A stretch of DNA of 39,753 bases from Balamuthia mandrillaris. Taxonomy: Eukaryota > Discosea > Longamoebia > Balamuthiidae. The number at the start of each line of letters is the position of its first letter. The stretch's first letter is position 1. Of the stretch, positions 31,469 to 39,753 are shown piece by piece. Made by a program: the position numbers and the translations under genes. Location of the stretch: contig JAVKOQ010000426.1 of NCBI GenBank assembly GCA_031835245.1, positions 1 to 39,753 on the forward strand, written 5' to 3'. Under the pieces are notes generated by a model. That model was not told the DNA's origin. It made no database searches and worked only from the letters and a program-made list of their open reading frames with translations.

Positions 31469-33697
31469 TGCTGTTTCTTCCTCATCTAACGGGTTTATAT
31501 ACAGTGCAAGTCATTTCCAGCAGAAGTGCTCCACAGTTAGAAGTGACAAAGGAAGATAATCCTAGACACTCTATCTTGAAAGAACTGGTTCACACAGAAA
31601 AGACCTTTGTGTCATCCCTTCAAACAATAGTAAATGTATGTAAGCGTCATTGGCTCCATTTTACTTTCTAACTTACTTCTTGCTTTCGTCATTATTTTTT
31701 TGTGGTGCTTTTGAAACAAAAAGGTCTTTGTAAAACCGATAAGCTTTACTGCGAACACGAGTCATGCTGTGTTAACCCCAGAAGAACTAGTGGAACTGTT
31801 TCCAGAGAGCGAGACCCTTTTAGAACTTCACGAGAAGTTATTACAACATCTCGAAAAAGTAGTCAAGAAGACAATTGAACAGGAATCAAAAGCGATAACA
31901 TCAAATACCGTTGCAAATACAGAAGGCACCCAAGATGATAAGAGCAACGGAAACGCTGGCGAGGAAGTAAAAGCCGAAGAAAGCAAACCAACGGAACAAT
32001 CAATAGTCGACAAAGAAGAAGAGGAAGAAGAAAAGAGTGAACAAAAGAGAGCTAGTACGAGAAAAGACGAATCAACACCGAGTGATGGAGCAACCAGCAA
32101 CAAGAAAAAGAAAAGGGCTTCAAGAAAAAACTCTCTAAGTGAACCAACTGCCCTTGTTGAAGGGGCTCCCATAGAAGTGAGCAAAGCTGCAAATACCAAA
32201 ACTGCTGATGACGAAAAGGAAGGAAACGATGATGTAAAGAAGCGAAGAAGGAGATCTTTAGAGAAGAAGGAGAGTGCAAACGCAAGACCTCGTTCGAGGT
32301 CGCGTTCTCGCACACGATCACGTTCCAAATCAAGAGAAAGAGAAGGAGGAGGCAGTGTCATTCTTCCGAGAAAAACAACGAACAGCAAGAGAGGAGCGAG
32401 AGAGAAAGAGTTTTCCACAGTTGCAGAAGTTTTCTTAGGCATGGCTGACAGCTTGCGGCTTCCATATACGCGGTATACTTGCTCTCTACTTTATTTCCTT
32501 ATCTTATTGAGTTCTTTTCTTTCTCGAATCCCTTCAATCATTTAACACCTTTTTAAACATGAATGAAAAAGGTTTGTGAATGCATACACAGCAGCACTGG
32601 TGATGTTGGAGAAAAAGTTAGCAGAGAATGGCTCATTTACCGAGTTCATGAATAGCGAAAAAGTGACACAGGCAATGGGAGTGGCCGATTTATCCTCTTT
32701 GCTCATCACCCCCGTTCAGCGGCTTCCACGATACCGATTATTGCTTGAAGTATTGTTACTCTCTCTCTCTCTCTCTCTCTCTCACCCTCGCTCTCTTTCT
32801 CTTATTCCCTCTTCCTCTCTTCCTTCCTCTTCTGCTCTCGCTCCTCTCAACGTTATTTCCTAGGAACTTGTAAAACGAACTGGAGAGCATCATCCAGAGC
32901 ATGCCATGCTTAAAGAAGCTCTTGCTAAGATAAGTAAGATAGCGATCAGCGTAGAAGAGATGGCACAAAAATGCGAAGATGCAAAAGCTGCATTGCTTAG
33001 GATCAAAAACGCTTCTGTAAGTCGATCACATTATCTTTAATAATCTTTGCTACTGACTGATGTTTTGTATGCTGTGTATTTCACTTTGCAGCACTTGATA
33101 GAGCCCAACAGAAAGTTAATTAAAGGAGGAACTTGCACCCACTCCAAGAAACATCTTTATCTCTTCGACGACATCTTAGTTATTGCCAAACCACCTTCCA
33201 GCATTTATATCTCCAAAATTACCAAGTCTTCAACTGCTGATCTTCTGCTAAAGAATGTATTTCCGATTGTGCACGTGGAATTGAGCGCCCTTGATGAAGA
33301 GAACAACAATAGCAACAAAGATGATAAGGAGAAAGAAAGGCATGGCTTCAAGATTACTTTTCAAGTCTCTTCTGCTACCTTTTCGGACGTTGGTACCAGA
33401 CCAAGCGAAGACGGAACGAACGAAGATGCAAACAACTTGAGCGGCAGTGGCAACGAGAGGAAGAAACACAGAAAACACACCAAAGACGCAAATAACAACA
33501 ATGGGCCGACCACCGTTGTGTTTTATTGTGAGAGCAGCGAAGTAAGTGCTGAATGGCAGCAACTTATCACGACCACCAAATCTCGAGAGCGGAAACGGAC
33601 GTCCTTGCTTTCATCGTCATCAGCTTCTTTTCCTCTGCCTCCTTCTTCATCCCCTTCTGCCAGCAACAAACCACGAGTGGGCAGTTTCAGCAACTAA
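27923..33697 (+). CDS. Membrane-anchored coiled-coil RhoGEF, DH-PH (eight exons)
   Basis: Predicted 1636 residues. Exons: 27923-28407, 28638-31072, 31236-31409, 31505-31635, 31724-32472, 32572-32749, 32864-33016, 33092-33697; all phases agree. Two hydrophobic helices lie near the N-terminus (about 12-34 and 74-90). After a short Ser-rich linker a Lys/Glu-rich coiled coil runs for about 450 residues, followed by Ser-rich and basic linkers. A Dbl-homology domain begins with ILKELVHTEKTFVSSLQTIVN (about 1055-1075) and contains LLITPVQRLPRYRLLLEELV (from 1368), the CR1 and CR3 signatures. Between them is a charged, Arg-Ser-containing insert of about 180 residues. A PH domain follows (HLYLFDDILVIA, and EWQQLI near its end). 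DH-PH proteins activate Rho-family GTPases. Introns 2, 3 and 5 carry CT runs and intron 1 a TTC run. Confidence 0.88.
28500..28598 (+). repeat. (TTC)n tract in intron 1 of the RhoGEF gene
   Basis: TTCTTC with TTGCTC interruptions, pyrimidine-rich on the sense strand, inside the intron 28408-28637. The antisense frames through it give Glu/Lys runs that are not genes. Confidence 0.85.
31077..31134 (+). repeat. (CT)n run in intron 2 of the RhoGEF gene
   Basis: CT repeat beginning 4 nt after the donor at 31073, with TCTTCGT interruptions at its end. Confidence 0.9.
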
Positions 33698-33712
33698 TCA
33701 CTTTGATGATCG

Positions 33713-33715
<3 letters not shown>

Positions 33716-33751
<36 letters not shown>
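33716..33751 (+). repeat. (CT)n run in the 3' flank of the RhoGEF gene
   Basis: About 36 bp of CT just 18 bp after the RhoGEF stop codon, in the 137-bp gap between convergent genes. One of the few CT runs outside an intron, possibly in the 3' UTR. Confidence 0.8.
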
Positions 33752-33752
<1 letters not shown>

Positions 33753-33834
33753 ACTTGTTAGCTAATAATTATTTATGTTTTACAAAAAATGAAGGGCTCT
33801 TTCTCATCAGGAACGATGTAATGATGCTGTTCGT

Positions 33835-36800
33835 TCAGGAAGGGGGTCCTGAAGGTCGTCCTCTCAACGGGGATCCAATTCTTTGACCTGCTCCTGCTTT
33901 GCTACCACCTGACCCAGTTCCCATTACGGTTGATGATAGCGGTTCTGACAAGGAAGCACCAGCACTGGATTTGTTCTCCCACATCTCACGAAGAGAACGA
34001 GGACTTGGCACGACTTTGTCGGTTGAAGCGGTGCGTGCTGTGGAAGACAAAGGAGATGAGGAAGCGCTTGATGCTGAAGATGGTGACGGAAGGGGCTTGG
34101 AAGAAGATAGCGTTGCCGACGAAGACCGCGAACGAGCGGAGGAGGAGCGAGCCAAACCTGAACTTGAAGATGACAACGAGGCATTCGCACCGTTGTTCGA
34201 AGCCAGCGTTACTGCCGCTTCTTGTTGTTGCGGTTGGTGCAGCAGTGATCCTGTTGGCGGGGTAGGCAGAGAGCCCTTTCTGGTGTTCGCTTGGGAGGGA
34301 CCGTAGGCGCTTGCCGTTCTACGCGGGGGCGGAGAGGCAGGTGTGGCGGTGGTGCTCGTTCTGTGCTGTCCTTGTTGTGGTGAGGGAGCCGAAGCAGGAG
34401 CATCAACTGCGAGTGGTTGCGTTGTTATAGCGGTAGGTTCTTCTCCTTCTAGTTGTGTTTGTTGGGGTGGTTGTTGTGTTTGTGGGGGTTGGGTTCGCCG
34501 TACTGGGGGAGAGGGCTTCCTAAACTTCAGCTCACTACTACTAGATAATGCTCTGTGGAGCCCTTCACCTTTGCTATTCCCAGGCAGAGTTTGTTGGGGC
34601 TGCTGCTGAATGTTGTTTGTGAGGCATTGTCCTGGTATTTCTTGTGCTTCCACGTTCGGATGTTTGCTTGCCAGTACGACATTCTTTGGTGGCATCTGAG
34701 CCTTTTCACCTTCCGCTTCTGTTTCCAGCTTTTCTTCCCTCTCCTCTTTCGCTTTCTTCTCCTTTTCCTTCTCCTCTTTGTCTCCTTTCTCTTTTTCGGC
34801 CTTATCTCTCTCCTCTTGCTCCTTGGCTTCCTTTTCCTCTTTCTCCCTTTTCTCTCTCTCCACCTTTTCTCTCTCCTTTGCTTCCCGTTCCATCGCTTCC
34901 CTCTCCCTCTGCCTTTCTCTCCTTTGCTTCTCCTCTTTCTCCCTCTCCCTCTCCTTTTCTGTCTCCAATGTGGTGCTTTCCTCCTCCTTTATGTCCGCTT
35001 TGTTCGTTTTCGTGGCTGCGTCCTCATGTTCATTCTCCGGGTCTTTCTGTTCTAACTCCTGTTCACTCCCGTGATGTACTACAGTCTCTGTGTGAATGTG
35101 CTGCTTCTCTGTCAATTCTTCCTTATCTTGCTTTTGCTTCTCGTCCGCATCAACCTTATCGTTTGTTTTCTTCTCTCTAGTGGCACTACCTCTCCGTCTT
35201 CCTTTCTCGTCGGTCTTCAATGGACCAGAAGATGACGAAGAAGAAGACCTTAACGAGGAAGATGAAGAAGCAAGTGTACTTCTTCTCGACTTTCTTCTGG
35301 AAGGACTCTCCACAGGGGTGGTTGATGATGGTGACGAAGATAAAGGCGATGAGACACGCTCCAGCTCCTTTCCTACTTCTACTTGCTGATTCTCCTTTCC
35401 TTTCGTTTCGCCCTCTTTTTCTCCCTTTTCAAACCTTCTTATTTCTTCCACAGATTTCTTTGTTCGGTGTTGCTTCTCCTCTTCTCCTGCTTTTTCTTCT
35501 TCGTCGTCGCTGCTGGCTCGTCTTGGCGTCCTTCTACTTCGAGCAATCATCGGGCTGGCTGTTTGTTGTCTTCTCCTCTGATCACGCAAGTTAGGAAACG
35601 CGGTTACAGGAGATGAATCACTTGTTGGAGACGAAGAAGAGGATGAAGCAGGTGGTACTCTTCGTGACCCAGCACTCGATGTGACGCTGCGACGTCTTCC
35701 GTGGGTTGGTAAGCGTTGTTGTTCTTTCTGGTCTTCCTTTGCTGTTTCTTCTTTCTCCGCTCGTTCTACAGCGGCATCGACGTCATGCATGTTGTCTTTT
35801 GTTTCTTCCTCTGATGTTGCTTGCTCATCTCCCTTCGGCGGTTCCTTGTCCTTGATCTTCTTATCTTTCTTGGATTGACCAACCAACTTTCGAGGAAAAC
35901 GTTTCAACAAGCCTTTGCTTCTCCCGGGACTCAATAACGCCTCCTCCATCAATTGGTCTGTTTCGGTCTTCTTTTGCTCCTCTCCATCACCATCCCCATC
36001 CCCAACCTTTCCACCTGACCCTTCTTCTTGTTTATTCCCCAGGAGTGGAGGTATCGGTACTGCTTTCTCGCTCTTCTCCTGGTTCTCTTTGTCATCGTGT
36101 GGTGATTCCTCCTTTGCTTTGTCTCTCAATTCAGCAGAGGAGACAACCGGTGAAGAAGATGAAGCACGAATGGGTATTGTTGGGAGGGGTTTCGCCTGTG
36201 GAGCTTGCTTTCGGAGTGGCGCTCCTCCGTTCCCTACTCTGGAGGGTGGTCTTCGGGCTTGTACATTGCCTTTGCCTGATACCCTGACCGGACCCATCGG
36301 TCGCGACTTGTTCAACTGTACGCATGATGAAAAATCAGAGAGTAAAGGTGAGTCAGCTAGAGTAAAGCGAAGGAGGATGGACAATAACATCGTAATTACG
36401 ATAGGAGAAAATGTTACGAACGTTAGCTAGTCTGGCATTGTTGGAACCAACTACCGAAAGAACGGTTGCCTCTGTTTCTTCTTCGTTGGATGCAGTGAGG
36501 TCTTCTTGACCTTCCGCTCCTCCTGGCGTTTGCGGCTTTCGTACGATGACAATGCCAAGAAGGCTGGCCGCTTCTGGACTTCCCTCCGCAAAACCGCCCG
36601 TTATACGTGATATACTTGACAACGGTATGATGTTACTCTCGATCTCTTCTTCCGTTTCTTCCTTTGTGTTGTTTGCTTCTGCTTCCTCTCTGTCTTGTGC
36701 TTTCTCCTTTTCCTTCTCTTTTTCCTGTTCTTTTTCTCGTTGTTTTTCTTTATCTCTTTCTTTCTCTTTTTCTCGCTCTTTTTCTTTTTCCTTTTCTTCT

Positions 36801-37537
36801 TTTTCTCTGGCTTTCTTTTCTGCTTTCTGTCGTTTCAATTCTTCTTTAGCCTTCTTCTTGTCCGTTATTTGTTTCGCCTTCTCCTCTTCCTTACTATTGT
36901 TCTCCGTGTTACTGCTATTGTTCTTCTCTTTGTTTTTTCTTCTCGAAAATAGTCCTCCTTTCTTCTTTTTACTGCCGCTGCCTTTTGTTGCTTCTTCTTC
37001 TTCTTCTTCTTCCAGTTGTTGTTGCCGTTGTGTTCTTTGTTGATCTTCTTCTTCCACAGCCGGTTGTCGTTTAGGAGGAGCAGCAAAAGAAGCAAGGTGT
37101 GCAGCCCCTCCAGCGTGAGCAGGAGAAGAGAAACCTCCAACAGCCAGAAAAGGAGATGCTGCAACGTTCAGCTTTCCAGGAGTAGGACGCGCAGATCCTC
37201 CTGATGAAGAACCAGATGAAGGAGAGGAGCCATGAAAGGACTTGGAGGGACCTGCTCCTGGTCCTATTCCAGTTCCTCCACCACTACCGCCACCACCAAT
37301 TGCGCCGCTCGCTTTGTTTTCATTGAGCTGAGCGAGTCGATCAGCGATTAAAGGCCCTGCGGTCTTTATAGGTTCGGCTCTTAGAGAGTTATTATGGTTG
37401 TTATTACTGTTTAGTGCTTGAAATCTGTCGTGCAAATATGACCCGTTATTGGTGTTGTTGTTGTTGTTGGAAGGGATTTGGGATCTACTCGGTCTGGGTG
37501 GCGGCGCACTTCCTGGATAAGCACCAGAAGATGCCAT
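33835..37537 (-). CDS. Large charged, low-complexity protein, function unknown (two exons)
   Basis: Predicted 1198 residues from exons 37537-36422 and 36315-33835 (GTTCGT donor, CAG acceptor, phase 0). The N-terminus is Pro/Ser/Asn-rich and contains two related short motifs, YLHDRFQALNS and LIADRLAQLNE. A Lys/Glu/Arg-rich segment predicted to form a single alpha helix or coiled coil follows. The most ordered-looking stretch is IIPLSSISRITGGFAEG through ASLLGIVIVRKP. The second exon has basic RRxSxT clusters, a second long ER/K helix and a Ser/Ala/Pro-rich tail ending in GRPSGPPS. The start was set at the MASSGAYPGS methionine, because the frame upstream is hydrophobic noise in the promoter. 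Possibly a cytoskeletal or scaffold protein; no catalytic domain seen. Confidence 0.72.
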
Positions 37538-37908
37538 TTGCCAGGACAGGCAAAAAAAAAATAATACAAAAAAAAAGAGGATAAAAAAACTGGCGCAGGA
37601 GAGCTTTGTTTGCGTAAGGCAAAAGAAGCAAAGTTTCACGCCCGTGGGTTGTCAGGTGGGGACCTGTCTTGATGCGTCGTCGTGGAACTGCTTATAATTT
37701 ATGGTATGTTTTCTTCTCTTTTCAGCCTTTTATCGCGTTTCCTCTTTTCCAGGTCAGCTCGTTTTTCATTCGTTGTTCAACGAAACGACACCCCTTATAA
37801 GGACATTAATCCCCGATCTCAGCACTCAGATCAAATACGAAAATAATTTCAACAATTTTTGCAAATAATGTCTACAATAAGCCCTTTTATAGAGAAAATT
37901 TCAGCCTA
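37538..37908. promoter_or_regulatory. Divergent promoter region
   Basis: 371 bp between divergent starts of the charged-protein gene and the HExxH gene. It contains the perfect CArG-type palindrome at 37793-37802 and an AT-rich patch next to it. No gene seen. Confidence 0.45.
37793..37802 (+). promoter_or_regulatory. CArG-box match (SRF-type MADS site)
   Basis: CCTTATAAGG fits the CC(A/T)6GG consensus exactly and is a perfect palindrome. It lies 107 bp upstream of the HExxH ATG and 256 bp upstream of the divergent gene. It also contains a TATAA core, so it might simply be a core promoter element. Confidence 0.4.
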
Positions 37909-38502
37909 ATGAATGAACAAAATCGCGAGGATAGAGAGACAAACATGCTGATACGGCCTGTCTTCAGCTGCAGGATCCCGCAATGGCTGGGGATGGTGGC
38001 ACTCACCTTGTATCCCTACATACTGTTCGCGAAGACGCGGGAGAGGAGCTTCACCGGGTTCGACCGTGAGACGCTGAAGCACGAGATGGTGCACGTGCGG
38101 CAGGCCCGCCGGTACCGCCACCCGATCCTCTTCTACGTCGCCTACGTGCGGCAGTTCCTCTGGCGCCTCGTTATGGCACTGCAACAACGCGCGACATCAA
38201 GGTCCAAACCTCCCGAGCAAGGCTGCCAAGGGTGGTTGCGCCACCTGTATCAGCAAGCGTATAACTCCAACCCGTTCGAGGTGGAGGCCTACTCCAGAGA
38301 AGTGGAGGACCTCGATGACTCGGAGCTGGAGGAACTGATGGCCGTGGGAGCCATCAACTACCGATGCCTACGGCTGGAAGAGCTGCGAAGAGCATGCCAG
38401 CTGTGCGGAGCTGATGCGGATGATGAGGCACTCAACTTCATGCGCTCTCGACGTAAGCTGGTTGGCTACCTCCACACCTTCACGTCAACAGGTGGCACGT
38501 GA
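37909..38502 (+). CDS. HExxH metallopeptidase-like protein, bacterial in character
   Basis: Intronless 197-residue protein. After a hydrophobic helix (WLGMVALTLYPYILFA) it carries KHEMVHVRQARRY, an HExxH zinc-site motif (His58, Glu59, His62), then a second hydrophobic stretch (ILFYVAYVRQFLWRL) and NPFEVEAYSRE, whose Glu124 or Glu126 could be the third ligand. The combination of HExxHxxQ, a membrane-like segment and a NPFE(V/K)EAY motif is seen in uncharacterised bacterial proteins of the gluzincin-like kind. Codon use looks more GC-rich than in the neighbours (37960-38480). The start may be the Met at 37945. The stop overlaps a good donor (GTGAGT at 38499), so a spliced 3' end is possible. 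Protease activity is not shown. Confidence 0.68.
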   Translation: MNEQNREDRETNMLIRPVFSCRIPQWLGMVALTLYPYILFAKTRERSFTGFDRETLKHEMVHVRQARRYRHPILFYVAYVRQFLWRLVMALQQRATSRSKPPEQGCQGWLRHLYQQAYNSNPFEVEAYSREVEDLDDSELEELMAVGAINYRCLRLEELRRACQLCGADADDEALNFMRSRRKLVGYLHTFTSTGGT

Positions 38503-38812
38503 GTTTAACAAGTTTTTTATTTTTGTAATATTAACTTTACCCTTTGTAGCCGTTTAACAGCAAAGAGAGCATCCCCCTCTTCTTGTTCTTCTCCTGCTCT
38601 ACCCCCTTCCCTTTTGTTTTTCTGCCGGTTACGTCAGCACAACTTGATCTTGAACAAGATCCCTATCAAATTTCCGAATTGACTCTACGAAAATTCTTAC
38701 GAGGACAAAACTCGAAGAACAGCTGAAACGGAGCATGGTGAACAAAAATGACACGAAAGAGAGAAGCAGGGCTTGTGTGTATCAATGGAAAGGAAAAAAG
38801 CAAGTCACAAGT
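38503..38812. other. Convergent 3' flanks
   Basis: 310 bp between the HExxH stop and the last exon of the partial minus-strand gene. Plus-strand frames here lack support. It probably holds both 3' untranslated regions. Confidence 0.35.
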
Positions 38813-39753
38813 TTAAGAGTACTGAGCAAATGCACTTTTCACCGTGTTAAGTGTGTCAAAAGTGATTGTTCCATTATTATCCTTGAACATGGAGGGCGAG
38901 ATTGTCAATTCTTTAAATTTGTGTGCTTTTAGAAGAAAAAATTAGAGGTCATTGAAAAGAAGGAACAGAGAAGAAAAGAGAATAGAAAGCAGAAAATAAA
39001 AATGAGCAGTACCTTGAAAAGCGTCTCTAATCCTTCTATTGCATGAAGAAAGTGTTTGTGGACCTCTTTGAAGTCTTTTATGTGCTGCAAATCCAAGACG
39101 AATGAGGACCTGGGCCAGAGGTTCATCTTTTGTCAAGTCTTTGCCTGTCATATTTTTGAGAATCTTTTTCACTTGAGCAAAAAAGAACTCTCCTCGCTCT
39201 GTTGAAGCATTCTTGAAGTCCATTTGTTCATAAAAATCAGCTGTGTGGCTGACAAGAACATGACCATAGAGCTTCATAATAGTATCTCGGTGTGAACTTG
39301 ATGGAGTTCTATAATGGTGGTGATGGTGGCGATGGTGGCGATGGTGGCGATGGTGGCGATGGTGGCGGTGGCGACGGTGGCGATGGTGGCGGTGGTGGCG
39401 ATGGTGGCGATGGTGGCGATGGTGGCGATGGTGGCGATGGCGATGGTGGCGATGGCGATGGTGGCGATGGTAGCAATGGTGGCGATGGTAGCAATGGTGG
39501 CGATGGTGGCGTGGCGATGGTGGCGATGGCGGTAATGTTATAAAATGATTTATAGATGAGAGAGGGAGAGAAGGAGAGGAGGTAGAGGAGGGAGAAGGAG
39601 AGAAGAGAGTAAGGGGGAGAGAGAGAGAACAGAGGACAATAAGAAAATGAAGAAAAAGAAAAGAAAGAACTTACTCTTCATTTGACAAATCAATTGCACG
39701 TTCACTTTGCAAACTTCGATACAGCTCCTGAAGCTGGTTTGCTTTTAACTTAC
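38813..39753 (-). CDS. C-terminal part of an unknown gene, cut by the window edge (three exons seen)
   Basis: Exons on the minus strand: 39753-39675 (runs off the window), 39308-39013, 38925-38813 with TAA. The phases agree and give about 161 residues: KANQLQELYRSLQSERAIDL, then TIMKLYGHVLVSHTADFYEQ and a helical region (FFFAQVKKILKNMTG, PLAQVLIRLGFAAHKRL), ending FKDNNGTITFDTLNTVKSAF. The sequence is helical and not low complexity. The DNNGTITF stretch recalls an EF-hand loop, but one loop is not enough to claim it. Family unknown. The upstream intron (39309-39674, 366 bp) is the longest here and holds a minisatellite. Confidence 0.6.
39313..39535 (+). repeat. 9-bp (GGTGGCGAT)n minisatellite in an intron
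   Basis: About 24 units of a 9-bp motif with GGTGGC and GGTAGC variants and some 6-bp GGCGAT units. Because the unit is a multiple of three, all frames stay open (Asp-Gly-Gly, Val-Ala-Met, Pro-Pro-Ser patterns). It lies within the intron of the partial right-edge gene. Confidence 0.93.
39558..39632 (+). repeat. GA-rich tract in the same intron
   Basis: GAGAGGGAGAGAAGGAG-type purine tract. On the sense strand of the host gene it is CT-rich and begins about 40 nt after the donor at 39674, in line with the other introns. Confidence 0.8.

Noticed and set aside
38929-39126. Short minus-strand ORF at the right end
   Set aside because: It lies in a different frame from the exon chain 39753-39675, 39308-39013, 38925-38813 and covers an intron.
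39292-39543. Asp-Gly-Gly and Val-Ala-Met ORFs
   Set aside because: They are frames of the 9-bp minisatellite inside an intron of the minus-strand gene.
1-39753. tRNA, rRNA, CRISPR or bacterial operon features
   Set aside because: No tRNA A/B box pair with a cloverleaf, no rRNA-like segment and no spaced direct repeats were seen; introns show a nuclear eukaryotic sequence.

Overview
The window is a gene-dense stretch of a nuclear genome from a free-living protist. Introns are short (about 55-200 bp) with GT-AG ends, and proteins carry runs of Ser, Gln, Asn, Glu and Lys. A coiled-coil RhoGEF and two F-box genes in a row would suit an amoebozoan, but this is only a guess. Twelve multi- or single-exon host genes could be modelled with exons that join in frame, plus a small overlapping ORF and a partial gene at the right edge.

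Left end (1-2230): a SANT/Myb-like reading frame, then the fossil 3' end of a Ty3/gypsy chromovirus (a chromodomain and a 310-bp LTR), then sequence that could not be assigned. Positions 2231-4606 (minus strand) hold a complete ABCG half-transporter. A large GGAA array separates it from a divergent NST1/FAM193-like gene (5534-8370, plus). Next come a 2H phosphoesterase (8441-9307, minus) and the CCA-adding tRNA nucleotidyltransferase (9630-12596, minus, eight exons).

The middle holds a hemerythrin-like gene (13477-14258), a probable mitochondrial two-TM protein of the TMEM70/186/223 type (14411-15651), an LYR-motif protein (15684-15971, minus) and a DUF676-type serine esterase (16110-18014). 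A large disordered RGG protein (18080-22236, minus) follows. The 5' part of its transcript also carries an overlapping 80-residue membrane-protein ORF (22124-22537).

The right half holds an F-box/WD40 gene (23190-26124), an F-box/SPRY gene (26352-27551) and a 1636-residue protein with two N-terminal membrane helices, a long coiled coil and a DH-PH RhoGEF module (27923-33697). After these come a 1198-residue charged protein (33835-37537, minus), a bacterial-looking HExxH protein (37909-38502) and the last exons of an unknown gene (38813 to the window end, minus).

The genes suggest several themes: tRNA 3' end metabolism (CCA enzyme beside a 2H enzyme), mitochondrial assembly (TMEM-like beside LYR), ubiquitin ligase adaptors (two F-box genes) and Rho signalling. 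The most striking genome-wide features are (CT)n or (TTC)n runs in about a third of the introns, always pyrimidine on the sense strand; unusual splice sites (many GTAC donors, many AAG acceptors); and the overlapping two-frame arrangement at 22124-22537. All exon models come from reading frame, splice consensus and family resemblance only.
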